Below are positions 10,694 to 23,252 of a stretch of DNA of 64,000 nucleotides, piece by piece. The DNA is from Ctena decussata (taxonomy: Eukaryota > Mollusca > Bivalvia > Lucinida > Lucinidae): contig OZ022506.1 of assembly GCA_963989385.1 (NCBI GenBank), positions 61,205,434 through 61,269,433 of the forward strand, given 5' to 3'. How positions within the stretch are numbered: the first letter of the stretch is position 1; every line of letters begins with the position of its first letter. A program made the translations under genes and the position numbers. The notes under the pieces were generated by a model. The model saw only the letters and a program-made list of their open reading frames with translations. It searched no databases and had not been told where the DNA came from.

Positions 10694-13272
10694 AACAAGA
10701 GGGCCATGGTGGCCCTGAATCGCTCACCTGAGCATTAATCAGTTCACTGGCTCTGGTGAAGATTTATAAGAGTTTTTACCATACATGGGAATGGCGGCCA
10801 CCTTGGTCATGTGACCAAGATCATTTGAAGAACTTTCAATCCTTTGACCCATGTGCAGGCTCCATATGAAATTTGATCTGCCCAGTGGTTTCAGAGATGT
10901 TTGAAAATGTTTATGGATGGATGAAAGAGGCAGCTAACACCAATACTGTAAGGCTCGATCAGGTGAGCTGAAAATGGCAGAGTCGCTTCTCCGAAAAGTT
11001 CCCGTTCATGTTGAGTTCCTTTAATGGATTTGAACTAGACTTAACTAGGCAAACACAGATGATAGAATGGTAGCATCATTATCTCACTGTGGTGAAACTA
11101 ATGTATTCCAAGGAGTTTGTGGCTGGCATCATTGCAATGTTAGTTCTGATTCTTGCAACATAACTTAATTTAGATTTGACCTAGTGACCTAGCTTTTGAC
11201 CCGACATGACCCAGTTTCAAACCGGATATTGTAAGAATAAACATTCTGACAAAGTTTCATTGAGATTGGATCAAAACTGTGCCCTCTGGAGCGTATACAA
11301 GGTCGTTCTTATATTTGACCTAGTGACCTACTTTTTGATCCGACACAAACCAGTTTCAAACTTGCCTAGATTTCATAAAGGTAAACATTCTGACAGAGTT
11401 TCATGAAGATTGGATCAAAACTGTGCCCTCTAGGGTGTACACAAAGTTTTTCTTAGATTTGACCTAGTGACCTAGTTTCTGATCTGACGTGACTCAGTTT
11501 CATAAGGGGCATATATATATGGACAATAAACATTTTGACATAGTTTCATGAAGATTGGATCAAAACTGTTCCTTCTAGTGCGTACACGAGGTTTTTCTAA
11601 GATTTGACCTAGTGACCTAGTTTTTGACCTGACATGACCTACTTTCAAACTTGGCCTGGAGTTTATGGAGATAAACATTCTGACAAAGTTTCATAAAGAT
11701 TGGATCAAAACTGTGTCCTCTAGAGCATACACACGGTTTTTCTATGATTTGACCAAGTGACCTAGTTTTTGACCCTACATGACCCAGTTTCAAATTTGTC
11801 CTTCATATTATGAGGATACACATTCTGATAAAGTTTCATGAACTTTGGGTCAAAACTGTGCCTTCTACAGCGTACACAAGGTTTTTCTAAGATTTGACCT
11901 AGTGACCTAGTTTTTGACCAGACATGACCCAATTTCGAACTTGGCCTAGAGTTAATGGAGATAAACATTCTGACAATGTTTAATAAAGATTGGTTTAAAC
12001 CTGTGTCCTCTAGAGCGTACACAATGTTTTTCTATGATTTGACCTAGTGACCTAGTTTTTGACCCAACATGACCCAGTTTCGTACTTGTCCTAGATATTA
12101 TGAAGATAAACATTCTGACTAAGTTTCATGAACTTTGGATGAAAACTGTGCCTTCTAGAATGTGCACAAGGTTTTTCTAAGATTTGACCTAGTGACCTAG
12201 TTTTTGACCCGACATAACCCAGTTTCAAACTTGACCTAGAGTTTATGGACATATATATTCTGACAATGTTTCATATAGTTTGGATCAAAACTGTGTCCTC
12301 TAGAGCGTACACAAGGTTTTTCTATGATTTGACCTAGTGACCTAGTTTTTGACCCGACGTGACCCAGTTTCAAACTTGTTTTAGATATTATGTGGATAAA
12401 CATTCTGACTAAGTTTCATGAACTTTGGATGAAAACTGTGCCTTCTAGAGCGTACACAAGGTTTTTCTAAGATTTGACCTAGTGACCTAGTTTTTGACCC
12501 GACGTGACCCAGTTTCAAACTAGTCCTAGATATTATAAAGATAAACATTCTGACAAAGTTTCTTGAACTTTGGATGAAAACTGTGCCTTCTAGAGTGTAC
12601 ACAAGGTTTTTCTAAGATTTGACCTAGTGACCTAGTTTTTGACCCGACATGACCCAGTTTCAAACTTGGCCTAGAGTTTATGGAGATATATATTCTGACA
12701 AAGTTTCATATAGATTGGATCAAAACTGTGTCCTCTAGAGCGTACACAAGGTTTTTCTATGATTTGACCTAGTGACCTAGTTTTTGACCCGACGTGACCC
12801 AGTTTCAAACTTGTCCTAGATATTATAAGGATAAACATTCTGACTAAGTTTCATGAACTTTGGATGAAAACTGTGCCTTCCAGAGCGTACACAAGGTTTT
12901 TCTAAGATTTGACCTAGTGACCTAGTTTTTGACCCGACGTGACCCAGTTTCAAACTTGTTCTAGATATTATAAAGATAAACATTCTGACAAAGTTTCATG
13001 AACTTTGGATGAAAACTGTGCCTTCTAGATTGTACACAAGGTTTTTCTAAGATTTGACCTAGTGACCTAGTTTCTGACCCAACATGACCCAGTTTCGAAC
13101 TTGGCCTAGATTTTATGGAGATAAACATTCTGACAAAGTTTCAGAAAGATTGGATCAAAACTGTGCCCGCTAGAGTGTACACAAGCAAAAGTTGACGGAC
13201 GTCCGGACGGACGACGGACATCAGGGTATCCCAAAAGCTCACCCTGAGCACTTCGTGCTCAGGCGAGCTAAA
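10694..13272. mobile_element. Helentron/pearl-like element with 145-bp minisatellite core
   Basis: The left end has a GGGCCAT-GGTGGCCC hairpin (10701-10716) followed by CGCTCACCTGAGC. The right end has GGACGGACGACGG and then the terminal hairpin CTCACCCTGAGCA-CTTCG-TGCTCAGGCGAG (13238-13267) with an AGCTAAAA tail. The core is a 14-unit minisatellite. Another element at 56990-59265 has the same ends but a different core. Nothing is encoded. Confidence 0.7.
11165..13190 (+). repeat. Fourteen tandem units of ~145 bp
   Basis: GATTTGACCTAGTGACCTAG recurs every 144-146 bp from 11172 to 13051. Units alternate between variants with CTTGGCCTAGAGTTTATGG and CTTGTCCTAGATATTATAA, giving a partly dimeric (~290-bp) order. 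Short ORFs in the units are by-products of the repeat. Confidence 0.9.
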
Positions 13273-13279
13273 AAAGGTA

Positions 13280-15369
13280 TACCAGTCATCCATATTTCTC
13301 ACTTAATGTCTGTGATCAGTTCATATTGATAGCCTGCACTTTTGGCACAATTTGTTTTAAATGTAGATAGCAGAAATGGAGCAGATTCAAGTTTTACAGA
13401 CCTGCCAGAGTAAAGAAGAAAAACTTCAATTTATTGCAAATAGAAAACGCTCCGTGATCAGACTAGCGGCTTGTCTAATAATTTCTCAAACGTTACATTG
13501 TTCGAGGCAAAGAACGCACCAAGGAAATGAAAAAAAAAGGAAGTCAATTTAATTGTCTAAACATGACCAGTTATGAAATTTGCATCACCGGCCACGCCCA
13601 CAAGCACCGGCTGAAAAAGAAGTTCATTCCAAAGAACAAGAAGCAGCATTCAATTTGCACTATGATGAAATATGGGGCGATATTTTACGGCCGCCCCACG
13701 GCACTTGACACGAGCCGAAAGCGAGGTTAAAATGTTCTGAACACTCAGATCTTTTGGAAGCAAGGAACTCACTAAAGAAATTAAAGTATCAGACAAGGTT
13801 TAACTGAGTCTGTTTACACTTAGTAATGAATTAATATGCAACACCATATGGATAAACTCATTATGAAACTTAAACCCAGTAAACATGGTAAACCAAAGCA
13901 GCTAAGTCGGATTATTTCAAACGTTTCAAAGCGTTTAAAGGAATATGAAGGTGACGTTACGTCAGAATAGCGCCACTTTTTGTATGGTATATGCTAACCC
14001 CTGAGTTGGTATCGCGTAAACGGCTGTTACTTTTTTTTGACCACTAGTTCATTTTTTTCTAGTCAAGGCGAAAGCATAAAAGTTTTACAAATGTACCAGG
14101 CGCGCATAGGGTGTCCGCTTGATGGTGAAAAAAGAAATGTTAGCCAATGATTGCGGTGAAAAAACAATCCAAGTAACATGACTAAACTGAGTCAGGCTTT
14201 ACAGTTCAATATGCTGACAATTCAAGGTAAGCGAAAGGGGTCACAAGGGTTTTAAACACCTGGGAATTCAAAAGGACATGCAGTTATAAATTACATACAC
14301 TTGCTTTGAAAGCAGTTGATAGTGCGAAGTTCGCAATATTTCACCATATACGAGGTGCCAGAAAAAGCGATAACAAATAACAACCAGCCTACCTGAATGC
14401 TTCGCAAACCGAGGCGCGTCTTCAGAACGCTATGGCTTTGAATTAATTGATAAACGGAATTTCAAAGACCATGTGCCGTCATGGAAGAAAATTGTATTTG
14501 ATGTTCATGAATTTAAATAAATTAGTGATTGCAAATAGAAAATAAATAAATAAAATACTGAAAAGGTTTGAAAGATTTGATTATACTGTTTCTTACTTGT
14601 TAATCAGTTTTCTTCTACAGTCAACTCTGAGTAATTTCGTAGGGCAACACTATGCCTTCACAAGTGTTCTGATCGTTTTTAAAATATATCAGCAGTATCT
14701 TCCAACAACTTCGGGTTCAAAGTACTTGCTTTTATCTGCAAAGGGGACGTACATGAACGATAACATGTGTAAATATATACGGAACAAAAAAAAAAAAAAA
14801 AAAAAAAAAGAAAGAAACGGTACATACATTGAAAAACTAACCTCCCTGCAGCTTTAAATGAACTGGCGTGAATAAACTATGTATTGGTAATGAATAAAAT
14901 CATAAAAGTGACTTCTTTGTTCAAGTTGTAAAATTTGAAATCTGAATGAAGTGTTTCGTGAAAAAATGAGCTGATTGTTGATGTAACGTTTCTTATTTTG
15001 TTCAGTATATATGCAATGGGTCAAAGAACATCGGTATCAATCGCTTTCATGGCACATACAACGGCCAGTCACAAAAGTTGTTTTATTTTTTAAAATGGCG
15101 GGAAAGCGTGGAGGTGTACAGTGCCCACAACTTGTCTTAAATTCTGAAGTTTAAATAATTTTTTTTCTTCGATCACATGAAGAAACTTAAGCATTTTTAG
15201 AACACCAGTGGTCTTGAGGTGGGCTTACATGGCGGCTCAAGTAGCATTATGTATATTTCATAAAACTATTTAGGTTATGTTTAGACGATTAGATTATGTT
15301 GCAGTGTTGCAAGAAACACAGAAACATGATTTTGGTTTTTACATGGTGACACAGGCTGCATGACATAAT
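13280..15369. other. Non-coding stretch
   Basis: No credible coding region. Holds a poly(A) run at 14785-14808 and short AT-rich segments; no inverted or tandem structure was recognised in the rest. Confidence 0.5.
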
Positions 15370-15601
15370 TGAGCGGCGACGCGAGAAAACCAACAAAGTG
15401 GTTGTGTGCCCAGCGCAGACTCAGATCAGCCTGGGCATCCGCCCAGTCTGATCAATCTCTTCGCTGTCAGTATGGAGGTAGCGTAGACCCTTAGATACTC
15501 TCTTAAAGCGCTTAGCGAAGAGGCTGATCAGACTAGATGGCTGATCTGAGTCTGGGTTGGCCGCACAACCACTTTGTTTGTCAATTGAGCGTCGCGGCTC
15601 A
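15370..15601. mobile_element. Foldback MITE, GAGCCGCG family, copy 1
   Basis: TGAGCGGCGACGCGAG and TCGCGGCTCA ends. Nearly the whole element is self-complementary, through GGTTGTG.GCCCAG, CAGACTCAGATCAGCCTGGG and GCCCAGTCTGATCA. The flanking dinucleotide is AT on both sides. Confidence 0.9.
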
Positions 15602-15712
15602 ATTATGTGTCATGTAGCATGTGGTGCCTGCCAAGTAAAGTAAAAAGGTAGGCAATTACCAGGAACTATTACACAAATATTATATCAGATCTTATAATCC
15701 GCCTTCAACAAA

Positions 15713-15717
15713 AATAA

Positions 15718-15770
<53 letters not shown>

Positions 15771-15772
15771 AA
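15713..15772 (+). repeat. (AAAT)n microsatellite
   Basis: About fourteen AAAT units. The minus-strand ORFs across it are low-complexity shadows. Confidence 0.95.
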
Positions 15773-15877
15773 AAGTATGCACATAACTTGACAACAGTTC
15801 TGGAAAGACACGCCCACCTTCAAAATACTGCTTTTCTTTCTTTGATTGACTGGACTTACTCGGAAAGGTGGATAAAG

Positions 15878-15991
15878 CCCACTGGGCATACAAGGCGGAA
15901 TCAACCTTGAATCAACCTTGATTCAACGTCGCGTCACGACGTTGAATCAAGGTTGAATCAATGTTGATTCAACGTTGTGTGCCTGCTGGGA
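15878..15991. mobile_element. Short palindromic MITE, GTTGAATCAA family
   Basis: CCCACTGGGCATACAA at the left and TTGTGTGCCTGCTGGG at the right, with AATCAACCTTGATTCAACGTC repeated inside in both orientations around a GTCACGAC centre. Confidence 0.8.
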
Positions 15992-16125
15992 GGTAAACTT
16001 TTCCTGTAACCTAACGGCCATAGGGATATTTGAGATTAGATGCCCACCGTATCTTGAGCACAGCATAAAAATGCGGAGCCCATCCCTCTTCGTTTGATGC
16101 CTCATCACTCCTTGATTCGAAACAA

Positions 16126-16343
16126 GGTGGAGGTCGAGTCGGGTAACTTCGGACAGCGGGTAAATTCGGCCATACCATTGCAAACAGTGAAAATTCAGAT
16201 GAGATGGCTCATTATGAGCCGCCTCATCAGGATTTGCACTGTTTGCCCAATTATTTTTGTTTTAATTCCAAACAACTGTCATATAAAGGAAACAATGTCA
16301 CTGTCCGAATTTACCCGCTGACCGAGTTTTCCCGACTTTACCA
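16126..16343. mobile_element. Foldback MITE, GAGTCGGGTAAC family, copy 1
   Basis: Left GGTGGAGGTCGAGTCGGG, right CCCGACTTTACCACC; subterminal GGTAAATTCGG words mirror CCGAATTTACC. The core is the GCAAACAGTG..CACTGTTTGC hairpin (16180-16246). It is the most diverged of five copies. Confidence 0.8.
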
Positions 16344-16349
16344 CCTATT

Positions 16350-17600
16350 ACTGCTGAGTTGACAGTGAATTTTCCAGTCGCAGGCTGACCGAAAGGCGAT
16401 CTATGCATTCATGGGAATCAAGGCGGTGGGGTCGCTGAGCAGACCTCGCAGATTCCTAGGCTGCTCAGAGTATTTCCTCTTTGCCGCGTAAGAGAGACAG
16501 CCTATGAGCATTACCGAATGAAGACTTAAGTTCACCCTGCGAATCAGCGCAATCTGACCAGGACTTTCACATTTGATACCAACAATCAATAGACTAGGGT
16601 GTTGTTTAAATGGCATTAAGCAAAGAAAGATCGGACTGTGCAGATGCGTCTCTATTTCATTTTAACTGATATATGTACATGAATACTGTATCTATATTCG
16701 ATTGATTACCTTATGAGCGGTCAATGCTCTCGGTGTTCTTGTGTTCTATCGATCTACGATAATCGATTATATGCCTCAAATAAAAGTCTGGTCTAGTGTT
16801 AGGAAATTTGGAGAGATTTGCGTATTTCAGCTCCCACATAGTGAGTATTTGTCGTACGCATCATAGAATACTGATTTTTTTTTTTGCAAATGGGTATGCG
16901 CGCTGTTTATACATCGATAATTGTACCCAGCAGATACTCAACGTTGAATAAACATTAAATCCACAGTCATAAATGACGTTGCATCACCGTTGAGTCAATA
17001 TTAGTGGGTAGCTAACATCCAAGTATGTGCGAGCTCTTAAAAGATTAAAGAGCATTGTTTAAAACATGGACTGAAGTGGAGTCGAATGTCATGAACTGGC
17101 TGAGATAATTTGCTTCCACTGTGGGAGCAAATTTTTTTGGGGAACAATGTTTGTCTATGAAAAGCCGTTTTGTAAAAAATTGTGGACAGATATGAATGAG
17201 TTCAGTATGAACTATTGGTAAACACTCTACCTTTGCCTCGACTGGAGACTGCGTGAGTCAGGCTGTCGACCGGCGACTAAGAGCTTCCGTTAGTCTTTGG
17301 ATCATTGTATCCACATCATTAATTTTGTTATTTCGGTCAAATGATGGTAGAGCTAATGACAAACTGACAATCTGAGGGGCGTAGCGAGACCTAATATTTT
17401 AGCAGTAATCATACTACTACCGACTACTACAGTACGTTTACTATCACACATGTTATCAATACATACCAGCAGGCACACGACACCGAATAGCAATTGTACT
17501 GACGTCAGTGCGACGTAATGACGTCCTAGTGTACACTTTGTAAATTTCCATTGCAGTATCAACAACTTCTCTACCACATTCCAGATCCTTGTGGTGTTTA
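16350..17600. other. Non-coding stretch with one degenerate palindromic MITE
   Basis: At 16921-17012 a degenerate member of the GTTGAATCAA palindromic family is visible (CCCAGCAGATACTCAACG). No coding region is convincing elsewhere. Confidence 0.5.
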
Positions 17601-17607
17601 AAATTGC

Positions 17608-17735
17608 TAAATAGAGGATCTTACACGAGTGGCCATTCGATATGAAATTTATAAAAGGAGCCTTCTGGCGAGTTCCATAAATTTCATATAAAATGACCAC
17701 GGCTGTATGATTCTATTTGTCATATGACCCTTTAA
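17608..17735. mobile_element. Foldback MITE, GAGGATCTTACA family, short copy
   Basis: ATAGAGGATCTTACACGAGT at the left and a GATTCTATTT right edge match the copies at 22612 and 44497. The arms GTGG.CATTCGATATGAAATTTAT (17629-17652) and its complement (17677-17700) fold together. Confidence 0.7.
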
Positions 17736-17739
17736 AATG

Positions 17740-18790
17740 GGATTTTATTGCCTTCAAAATGAACACTATTTCAACAAGAAAACGCATTCTTGACACGGCC
17801 GTTGTCAATGACGTTACATGTAACCCCAAAATGTTATTACACGTGTGGTCATACTATTTTTCTGACACGACCTTATCCGGTGAACAACAGAGACGTCATA
17901 TAATAAAGGAAGAACCTGATTAGACACTTGTCAAATACACGGTGATTCGATCTGCCTGTACTCGTAAAATACTATTAAAGAATTACTAAAATCAAGAGGC
18001 CATTGTATTAAGGGGTCACCTATCTTTAGCCCACTTTTGTTTTATGTCTTTCCACTGGCTGTCCGTGTGTCTGTTCTCTGTCTGTCGTACGTGCGTCCGT
18101 CCGTCCGTCTGACCACGTCAATCCGTGAGCACTTCGGTAAACGTGCCACTCGATAACGAGTAGAACTTTTCAAGTTTTTCTTTTAATTACTTCGTATGTG
18201 CATTGGTCGTGGGTGTATCTTGCTTGGGATTGTTAATGGGCCAATGTGAATATCTCCTGGCACAGCTATTGTCCTTACTAATGTCTGAAACACAGTGTTT
18301 GACCTGTAATTCCTTTACACTATGGAATATCTTGACGAAAGTTTATAAAAATGATTGAAATAAACAAACTTTCTGTTACGAGCAGAATTTGTCCACCAGG
18401 GACATCTTCCAATGCCCTAGCGCTACACACATGTAAAACAATCTTGAATCCTTGTTGTTTCTGTAATCTAAGAATATCAAGCTCCGGTTAGCTTTCATTC
18501 GGAAGAAAACTTGTAATGCTACAAATACAGCTACGATAGGTCCATACGCATGAATAGAGCTGCTGCAGCCAGCTGCGCAGCTCTGTGCGTTGGATTCCTC
18601 CGATCATGGCTAACTGGGAGCAGCTGTATTCGAATATCGGCCTATACGATACAATATGGCTCTTTTAATCTTGGGTAGATTCTTAGCTTCATATGGAGAA
18701 AAACATGCCATGCTCCAAACATAGCTACTCTTCACCACAATAGCTCCAAACGTACGAATACAGGTACGCAATATAGCTCTTAGACTATTG
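17740..18790. other. Non-coding stretch with a Helentron-like left-end fragment
   Basis: CAAGAGGCCATTG..GGGGTCACCT at about 17992-18020 and a GTGCGTCCGTCCGTCCG microsatellite near 18090 resemble left-end pieces of the minisatellite-cored elements. Nothing else was recognised. Confidence 0.4.
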
Positions 18791-18792
18791 GT

Positions 18793-18904
18793 ATCCCAGC
18801 AGGCACATGACGTTGAAATGACGTCGTTCTGACGTCGATGCGACGTAATGACGTCGCATCGACGTCAGAACGACGTCATTTAGACGTCATGTCCCCGCTG
18901 GGAT
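18793..18904. mobile_element. Near-perfect palindromic MITE rich in TGACGTC, copy 1
   Basis: Runs from ATCCCAGCAGGCACATGACG to CGTCATGTCCCCGCTGGGAT, self-complementary almost throughout around GCGACGTAATGACGTCGC. It holds seven TGACGT/ACGTCA half-sites. The sister copy is at 59921. Confidence 0.85.
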
Positions 18905-19017
18905 GCTTCCTCCGATTTAATCGAGTAGCTGTATTTGAAGATAGCCCTTTGCTTAAGATCGGGCCTCCATGCCTCTTATGGCTACGCTCAAGGGTGTAAC
19001 CGCCTATACGCATATAC

Positions 19018-19070
19018 GCAGGTGCGTATTGAAATTTTGTCAATTTGACAAAATTTCAACACGCACCTGC
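19018..19070. repeat. 26-bp-arm hairpin, GCAGGTGCGTATTGAAATTT family
   Basis: Arms 19018-19043 and 19045-19070 are complementary at 25 of 26 positions. Very similar hairpins occur at about 32432-32485, 32912-32965 and 34894-34945, usually beside a GGGCGTAGCT motif that may be the outer terminus. Confidence 0.8.
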
Positions 19071-19079
19071 ATACATGTA

Positions 19080-19845
19080 TTTGATGACTCTAGAATTTTG
19101 TAAATTGGACAAGATTTCAATAGCAGATATAACTGCAAACAGATACGACCACATGCTTTTTTCTTATCCTTTATTTATTTTATTATTATGATTATTATTA
19201 TCATGATTATTGTTACTATTTTTTTTTTGGCGTTAAACTCCTATTCTTGTCCTCAAGGGGTATAAAACATAAAATAGTATGTTATTACCCGTAGTTACGC
19301 CCCTGACGGCACTGTTGACGGACGTACTGTTCAAATCGACGATAGCAAATTAGCAATGCATTCGCGATGATAAAGGTTACTGACATTATGGCTTGTTATA
19401 CTTTAACCTCGAGAGTCTAAAGGCAAAGTTCAATAACTAGCTGTAACCTTAACACAATATATTAACGAAAACACAACATAAAGGTGTAGTAGTTTAATCT
19501 GAGGTAAGTAAAATTTATTAATAAATTCTACAAAACGCCGCATATGACAGTCATTGCAGATTTTCTATTTAGTAGAAAGAACATTGTTACTTTGCTTGTT
19601 CTAGAGAAATCAATAATTTAAATTCATAAAAATGGAGTTTGCGGCGTTTCCAGCCAACGATATTGTTTTCATCATTATTTTTCTCACGCCTTGCCTCATC
19701 TCCTTGGAAACCCGGCATCTCAGTGGGCTTTGTTTTTGTTGTTTTGTTTTCCTTCATAGTCCAATTCGATTATATCTTATCATTACATCAGAGGACTGTT
19801 AACTGTGGTGGAAGAAAGTCAGAAGTAGAGCTCTCAGCTGTATAG
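19080..19845. other. Non-coding stretch
   Basis: AT-rich, with a TTATTATTATGATTATTATTA tract around 19180-19215. No gene recognised. Confidence 0.5.
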
Positions 19846-19847
19846 GG

Positions 19848-20004
19848 GCTGGGAAATACCCTGTAAAACCACCACAATCTCGAAGGGAACAGCCAACCAT
19901 TCATAGTTGTCAGCGCAGGGTTTGAACCTACGCGGCAGAGGTATGTAGCCAGTCTACGGTTTATAGGTAAACCTCGCTATCGACTGAGCTATCGGGGCGC
20001 TGGC
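19848..20004 (-). mobile_element. tRNA-derived SINE
   Basis: The minus-strand head GCGCCCCGATAGCTCAGTCG has an A-box (TAGCTCAGTCGA); a B-box GGTTCAAACCC (complement of 19919-19929) follows. The body runs towards lower coordinates. No clear target-site duplication was found, so the outer limits are approximate. Confidence 0.6.
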
Positions 20005-20009
20005 CTGCT

Positions 20010-20955
20010 AAACTAGGGGTCTGGTACGACTCACGTTGAACGGCAGAAACTTTAATCCTTAAACGGAGTTTTAGTGCACAGCCTTTGATTATCATCCCTC
20101 CATCGGCTTCCCTGGGCATACATGCCACTTTGTTGGTTTTGTCGTGTCGCGGCATATCAATGTTTTTACGCCCTTTTTAAAGCGAGACATTTTTTTTCAC
20201 TGCCTGTTTTGCCTGTTTTCTCCCTGGACGACCCCTCCCAAGCGGGGTCTGCTCTAAACCAATTTGTGGCCTAGCGCCCCTTAAAAGGGACACTGACAAA
20301 CAGTGCAGACCCAGATCGGCTGCCGCAGAACGCGGCATCTGAGCAGGGTCTCCACATTTTGCATAAGACAAATGCGTATTTCTGTTTAAGATAAAATAGT
20401 AAAAATAAACTCATAATGAGGAGTCCACTAAGCATAAATGGGTATAGGGATTTTTTTATTGTTTTTCCTAAAACAGCAAATTTAGGCTATACATTTAAAA
20501 ATGATCCCTATCGGGAGAAAGACAAAAATGAAAATCACGAAGTTTCCTGCTCTGAAGATGAATAAATTCAACTTAAAAACATGCAGTTATGATCCGCGCG
20601 ACAGTGGCACTTTGTTTTCGCATCAACTGTTTAAGGGATCTGAGAAATCGGTAGAGAAAAAAATAAAGGACGATGCTGATGCGAACGTTATCAAAATAGT
20701 TGTTAAGCAGTTTGTCTTATTCCAAACTTCATAGTTTAAATAATATCTACGCCTGGTTGCGGAAAGACATGGATCTGTGACTGTAATATAGTCATGTACA
20801 CTAAAATAAATTCTGTGTGTAGGCCGATGAATAAAAATGTTATAATAAAACGCTTTTCAACACTATTAACATATAGGTGTCCATTAAAAAGGTACCTGAC
20901 TCAGTGGGTACATGTTAAACGCTTAAAAAAGAAAGAAAAGAAAAAGAAAGATTAA
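20010..20955. other. Non-coding stretch with an isolated hairpin core
   Basis: At 20295-20362 an isolated relative of the MITE hairpin core is found (ACAAACAGTG..CAGATCGGCTGCCGC / GCGGCATCTGAGCAGGGTC) without recognisable outer terminal repeats. No gene recognised. Confidence 0.5.
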
Positions 20956-20957
20956 AA

Positions 20958-21178
20958 TAGGGGAGAGTCGGGTAACTTCGGACAGGCGGTAAATTCGAAC
21001 ATACCATTGCAAACACTGAAAATCCAGATGAGACGGCTCACAATGAGCCGTCTCATCAGGATTTTCACTGTTTGGCCAGTTATTGTTTTGTTTTAGTTCC
21101 AGACAACTGACATATAAAGGAAAACAATGTCACCGTCCGAATTTATCCGTTGTCCGAAGTTACCCGACTCTCCCCTAC
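20958..21178. mobile_element. Foldback MITE, GAGTCGGGTAAC family, copy 2
   Basis: TAGGGGAGAGTCGGGTAAC and its perfect complement GTTACCCGACTCTCCCCTA; the TA at each end suggests a TA target-site duplication of Tc1/mariner type. The hairpin core lies in the middle. Confidence 0.9.
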
Positions 21179-21179
21179 G

Positions 21180-21770
21180 GAACGTATTTGAGCCAAAGCT
21201 GCTGCAAATGAGCCCTTGCGAATTGTCGTTTGACTTGACATGCATACCAAAAGAAACTCAGCATCGAATGAAGGAACATTATCATGATTATGATAACTCA
21301 AAGCAGAGAAGACATCAGACAAGCATGCGCATCGGCACAGTCTTATTAGCATCTTCCTTTATATGACAGACCCTGATGAGACTGTGTGAACGTCCAGGTG
21401 ATCTCGTCATTGTTGTTTCTTAATGCCGTAAGGTTCCGTTTACAGAGGGATCAACTTTGAAGTGTGACCCTTATGGCAAGCCAAGCGCCTCAAAATTTAG
21501 ATTTTGGCTTCAAAACCTGGCCCAGGACTGCAGTCATTCTTGAAAGTTAAGGTGATCTTAAGGTTAAAACAGACTCGAGCTTGATAAATATTTTTCTGAA
21601 TAGTTTTGTGTACGGCTAACAAGCTAAAAAGATAATAACTATTATGAGTATATAAATTTAAATCCCGACCTCGAAATTTCAGACCTTAAATTTAAGGTGT
21701 AAGGAACTATTGTAATTCGAGGCCTTGGTGTCCAGTTTTACCTTTTTTTTTGGTATAAGATAGGAATCTA
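21180..21770. other. Non-coding stretch
   Basis: Only short unlikely ORFs and no repeat that I can recognise. Confidence 0.5.
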
Positions 21771-21773
21771 ATT

Positions 21774-22010
21774 TGAGCCGCGACGCGAGAAAACAAACAA
21801 AGTGGTTGTGCGCCCAGCGCAGGCTCAGATCAGCCTGGGCATCCGCCTAGTCGGAGCAGAGTCTTCCTTAAACGTTTTCAGGGTAGCTAAGGGTCAAAGC
21901 TACCTTCAGGCGGACAGTGAAGACTCTGATCAGACTGGGCGGATGCCCAGGCTATCTGAGTCTGCGCTGGGCGCACAACCACTATGTTGGTTTTCTCGCG
22001 TCGCGGCTCA
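21774..22010. mobile_element. Foldback MITE, GAGCCGCG family, copy 2
   Basis: TGAGCCGCGACGCGAG to CTCGCG..TCGCGGCTCA, with TT flanking on each side. The central loop includes GGGTAGCTAAGGGTC, the segment shared by most copies. Confidence 0.9.
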
Positions 22011-22442
22011 TTTATGTAAAATCTTATTTGGATTGGAATCTATGATATACATCTTTATTTGAATCCCTCTAGAAATATATACATAAATGTGTCTAACTCT
22101 AAACATCATACAGATACAGCCTATACATTTGAATGCAAACGGATACAATTCACTCCAGACATAATACGATTCAAGCAAGTCCATCTAAAAGTAATTTATA
22201 GCCTCATGCAAATCCGGTGGATCATTTATGTGTGTCCTTACTGTGAATGGTTTCATCACCATGTTGTTCAGCCAATTGTGTGTAGGGAGACAACGTTTGT
22301 TTCTTCCTAACTGCTTCACTGAACGGCGAAGCCCTGTCGAAACGGGGTCACTTTAAAAGGAAGAATTTCCATCGAGTTGATAGCCTTTAAAGGAAAACGT
22401 TGTGCAAAGGAATGTGTGCACTATTATTTTAAATTGGGTCAT

Positions 22443-22552
22443 TGCCCAGCCGGGACAAAACGTTGGGTCAACATTGAATCAACCGTAATTCAACGTCATG
22501 ACGTTGAATCACGGTTGATTCAATATTGATTCAATTTTGTGGGCCCAGTGGC
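22443..22552. mobile_element. Short palindromic MITE, GTTGAATCAA family
   Basis: GCCCAGC.GGGACAAAACGTTG at the left and CAATTTTGTGGGCCCAG at the right, centred on CAACGTCATGACGTTG. Confidence 0.75.
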
Positions 22553-22611
22553 TGGTGTTTACACTGTGAATACATCGAATGCGTGCAGTGGTGTTCATGT
22601 CCAAAAACCAG

Positions 22612-22977
22612 TTATCATATGACGTCGCATCTGAGAGTGTAATAAAGCCATGCATTAAAAACGATAATCCACTAGTGGATTAAATATGCAAATTACGTCG
22701 TAACGTCATACGTTGACGTCCATTAAAACGTCGCGTTTTCTTATGGCGAAATCGTGACGTTTTAGTGCAAATTTTGCTTATAAAATGCGATTTTAGTGTC
22801 ATATGATAAATACAATCTTGCATTTGTGCTCCTGTATTATTGAATTTATTAAACTCGTTGGGGAAAACCGATAAGATGCTCGGCAAAGCCTCGCATCTTA
22901 TCTTTTTCCCCAACTCGTTTAATAAATTCAATAATACATGAGCACTCATGTAAGATCCTCTATTTATCATGCGACCT
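22612..22977. mobile_element. Foldback MITE, GAGGATCTTACA family, uninterrupted copy
   Basis: Starts TTATCATATGACGTCGCAT and ends GATCCTCTATTTATCATGCG. Its right half (22797-22977) is a long hairpin with arms through TTGAATTTATTAAACTCG, CGTTGGGGAAAA and GATAAGATGC, closing on GGC-AAAGCC. A longer inverted copy is at 44497. Confidence 0.85.
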
Positions 22978-22979
22978 GG

Positions 22980-23250
22980 GGTCATTATGACCTGGGTGAC
23001 ACGAGCATATTCAGATTATAGTAAACTTTGTAACTTATAACCGAATAATAAGTGCATCTTTGCGAAAGACACTTTAAAATTAAGGTATATATACACGTCC
23101 ATGATGCCATTTTACTGAGCAAGACAACTTTCATGTATGATTAAGCGTTTCCAAATATGGTTCAACTGTTTAAGTAAACTAATTGCTTTTCTTGTAGAAA
23201 TTCTGTATACTCTTAGGGTTATACCACGCTTGCCAGAAAACGGCAAAATC
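22980..23250. other. Non-coding spacer
   Basis: Nothing recognised between the foldback element and the duplicated hairpin unit. Confidence 0.4.
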
Positions 23251-23252
23251 AG

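Noticed and set aside
11165..13190. CRISPR-like array because of regular spacing
   Set aside because: The units are contiguous 145-bp tandem repeats without unique spacers, in a eukaryotic context.
17353..17700. 115-codon minus-strand ORF as a gene
   Set aside because: Part of it is the arm of a foldback MITE and the rest has no recognisable domain.
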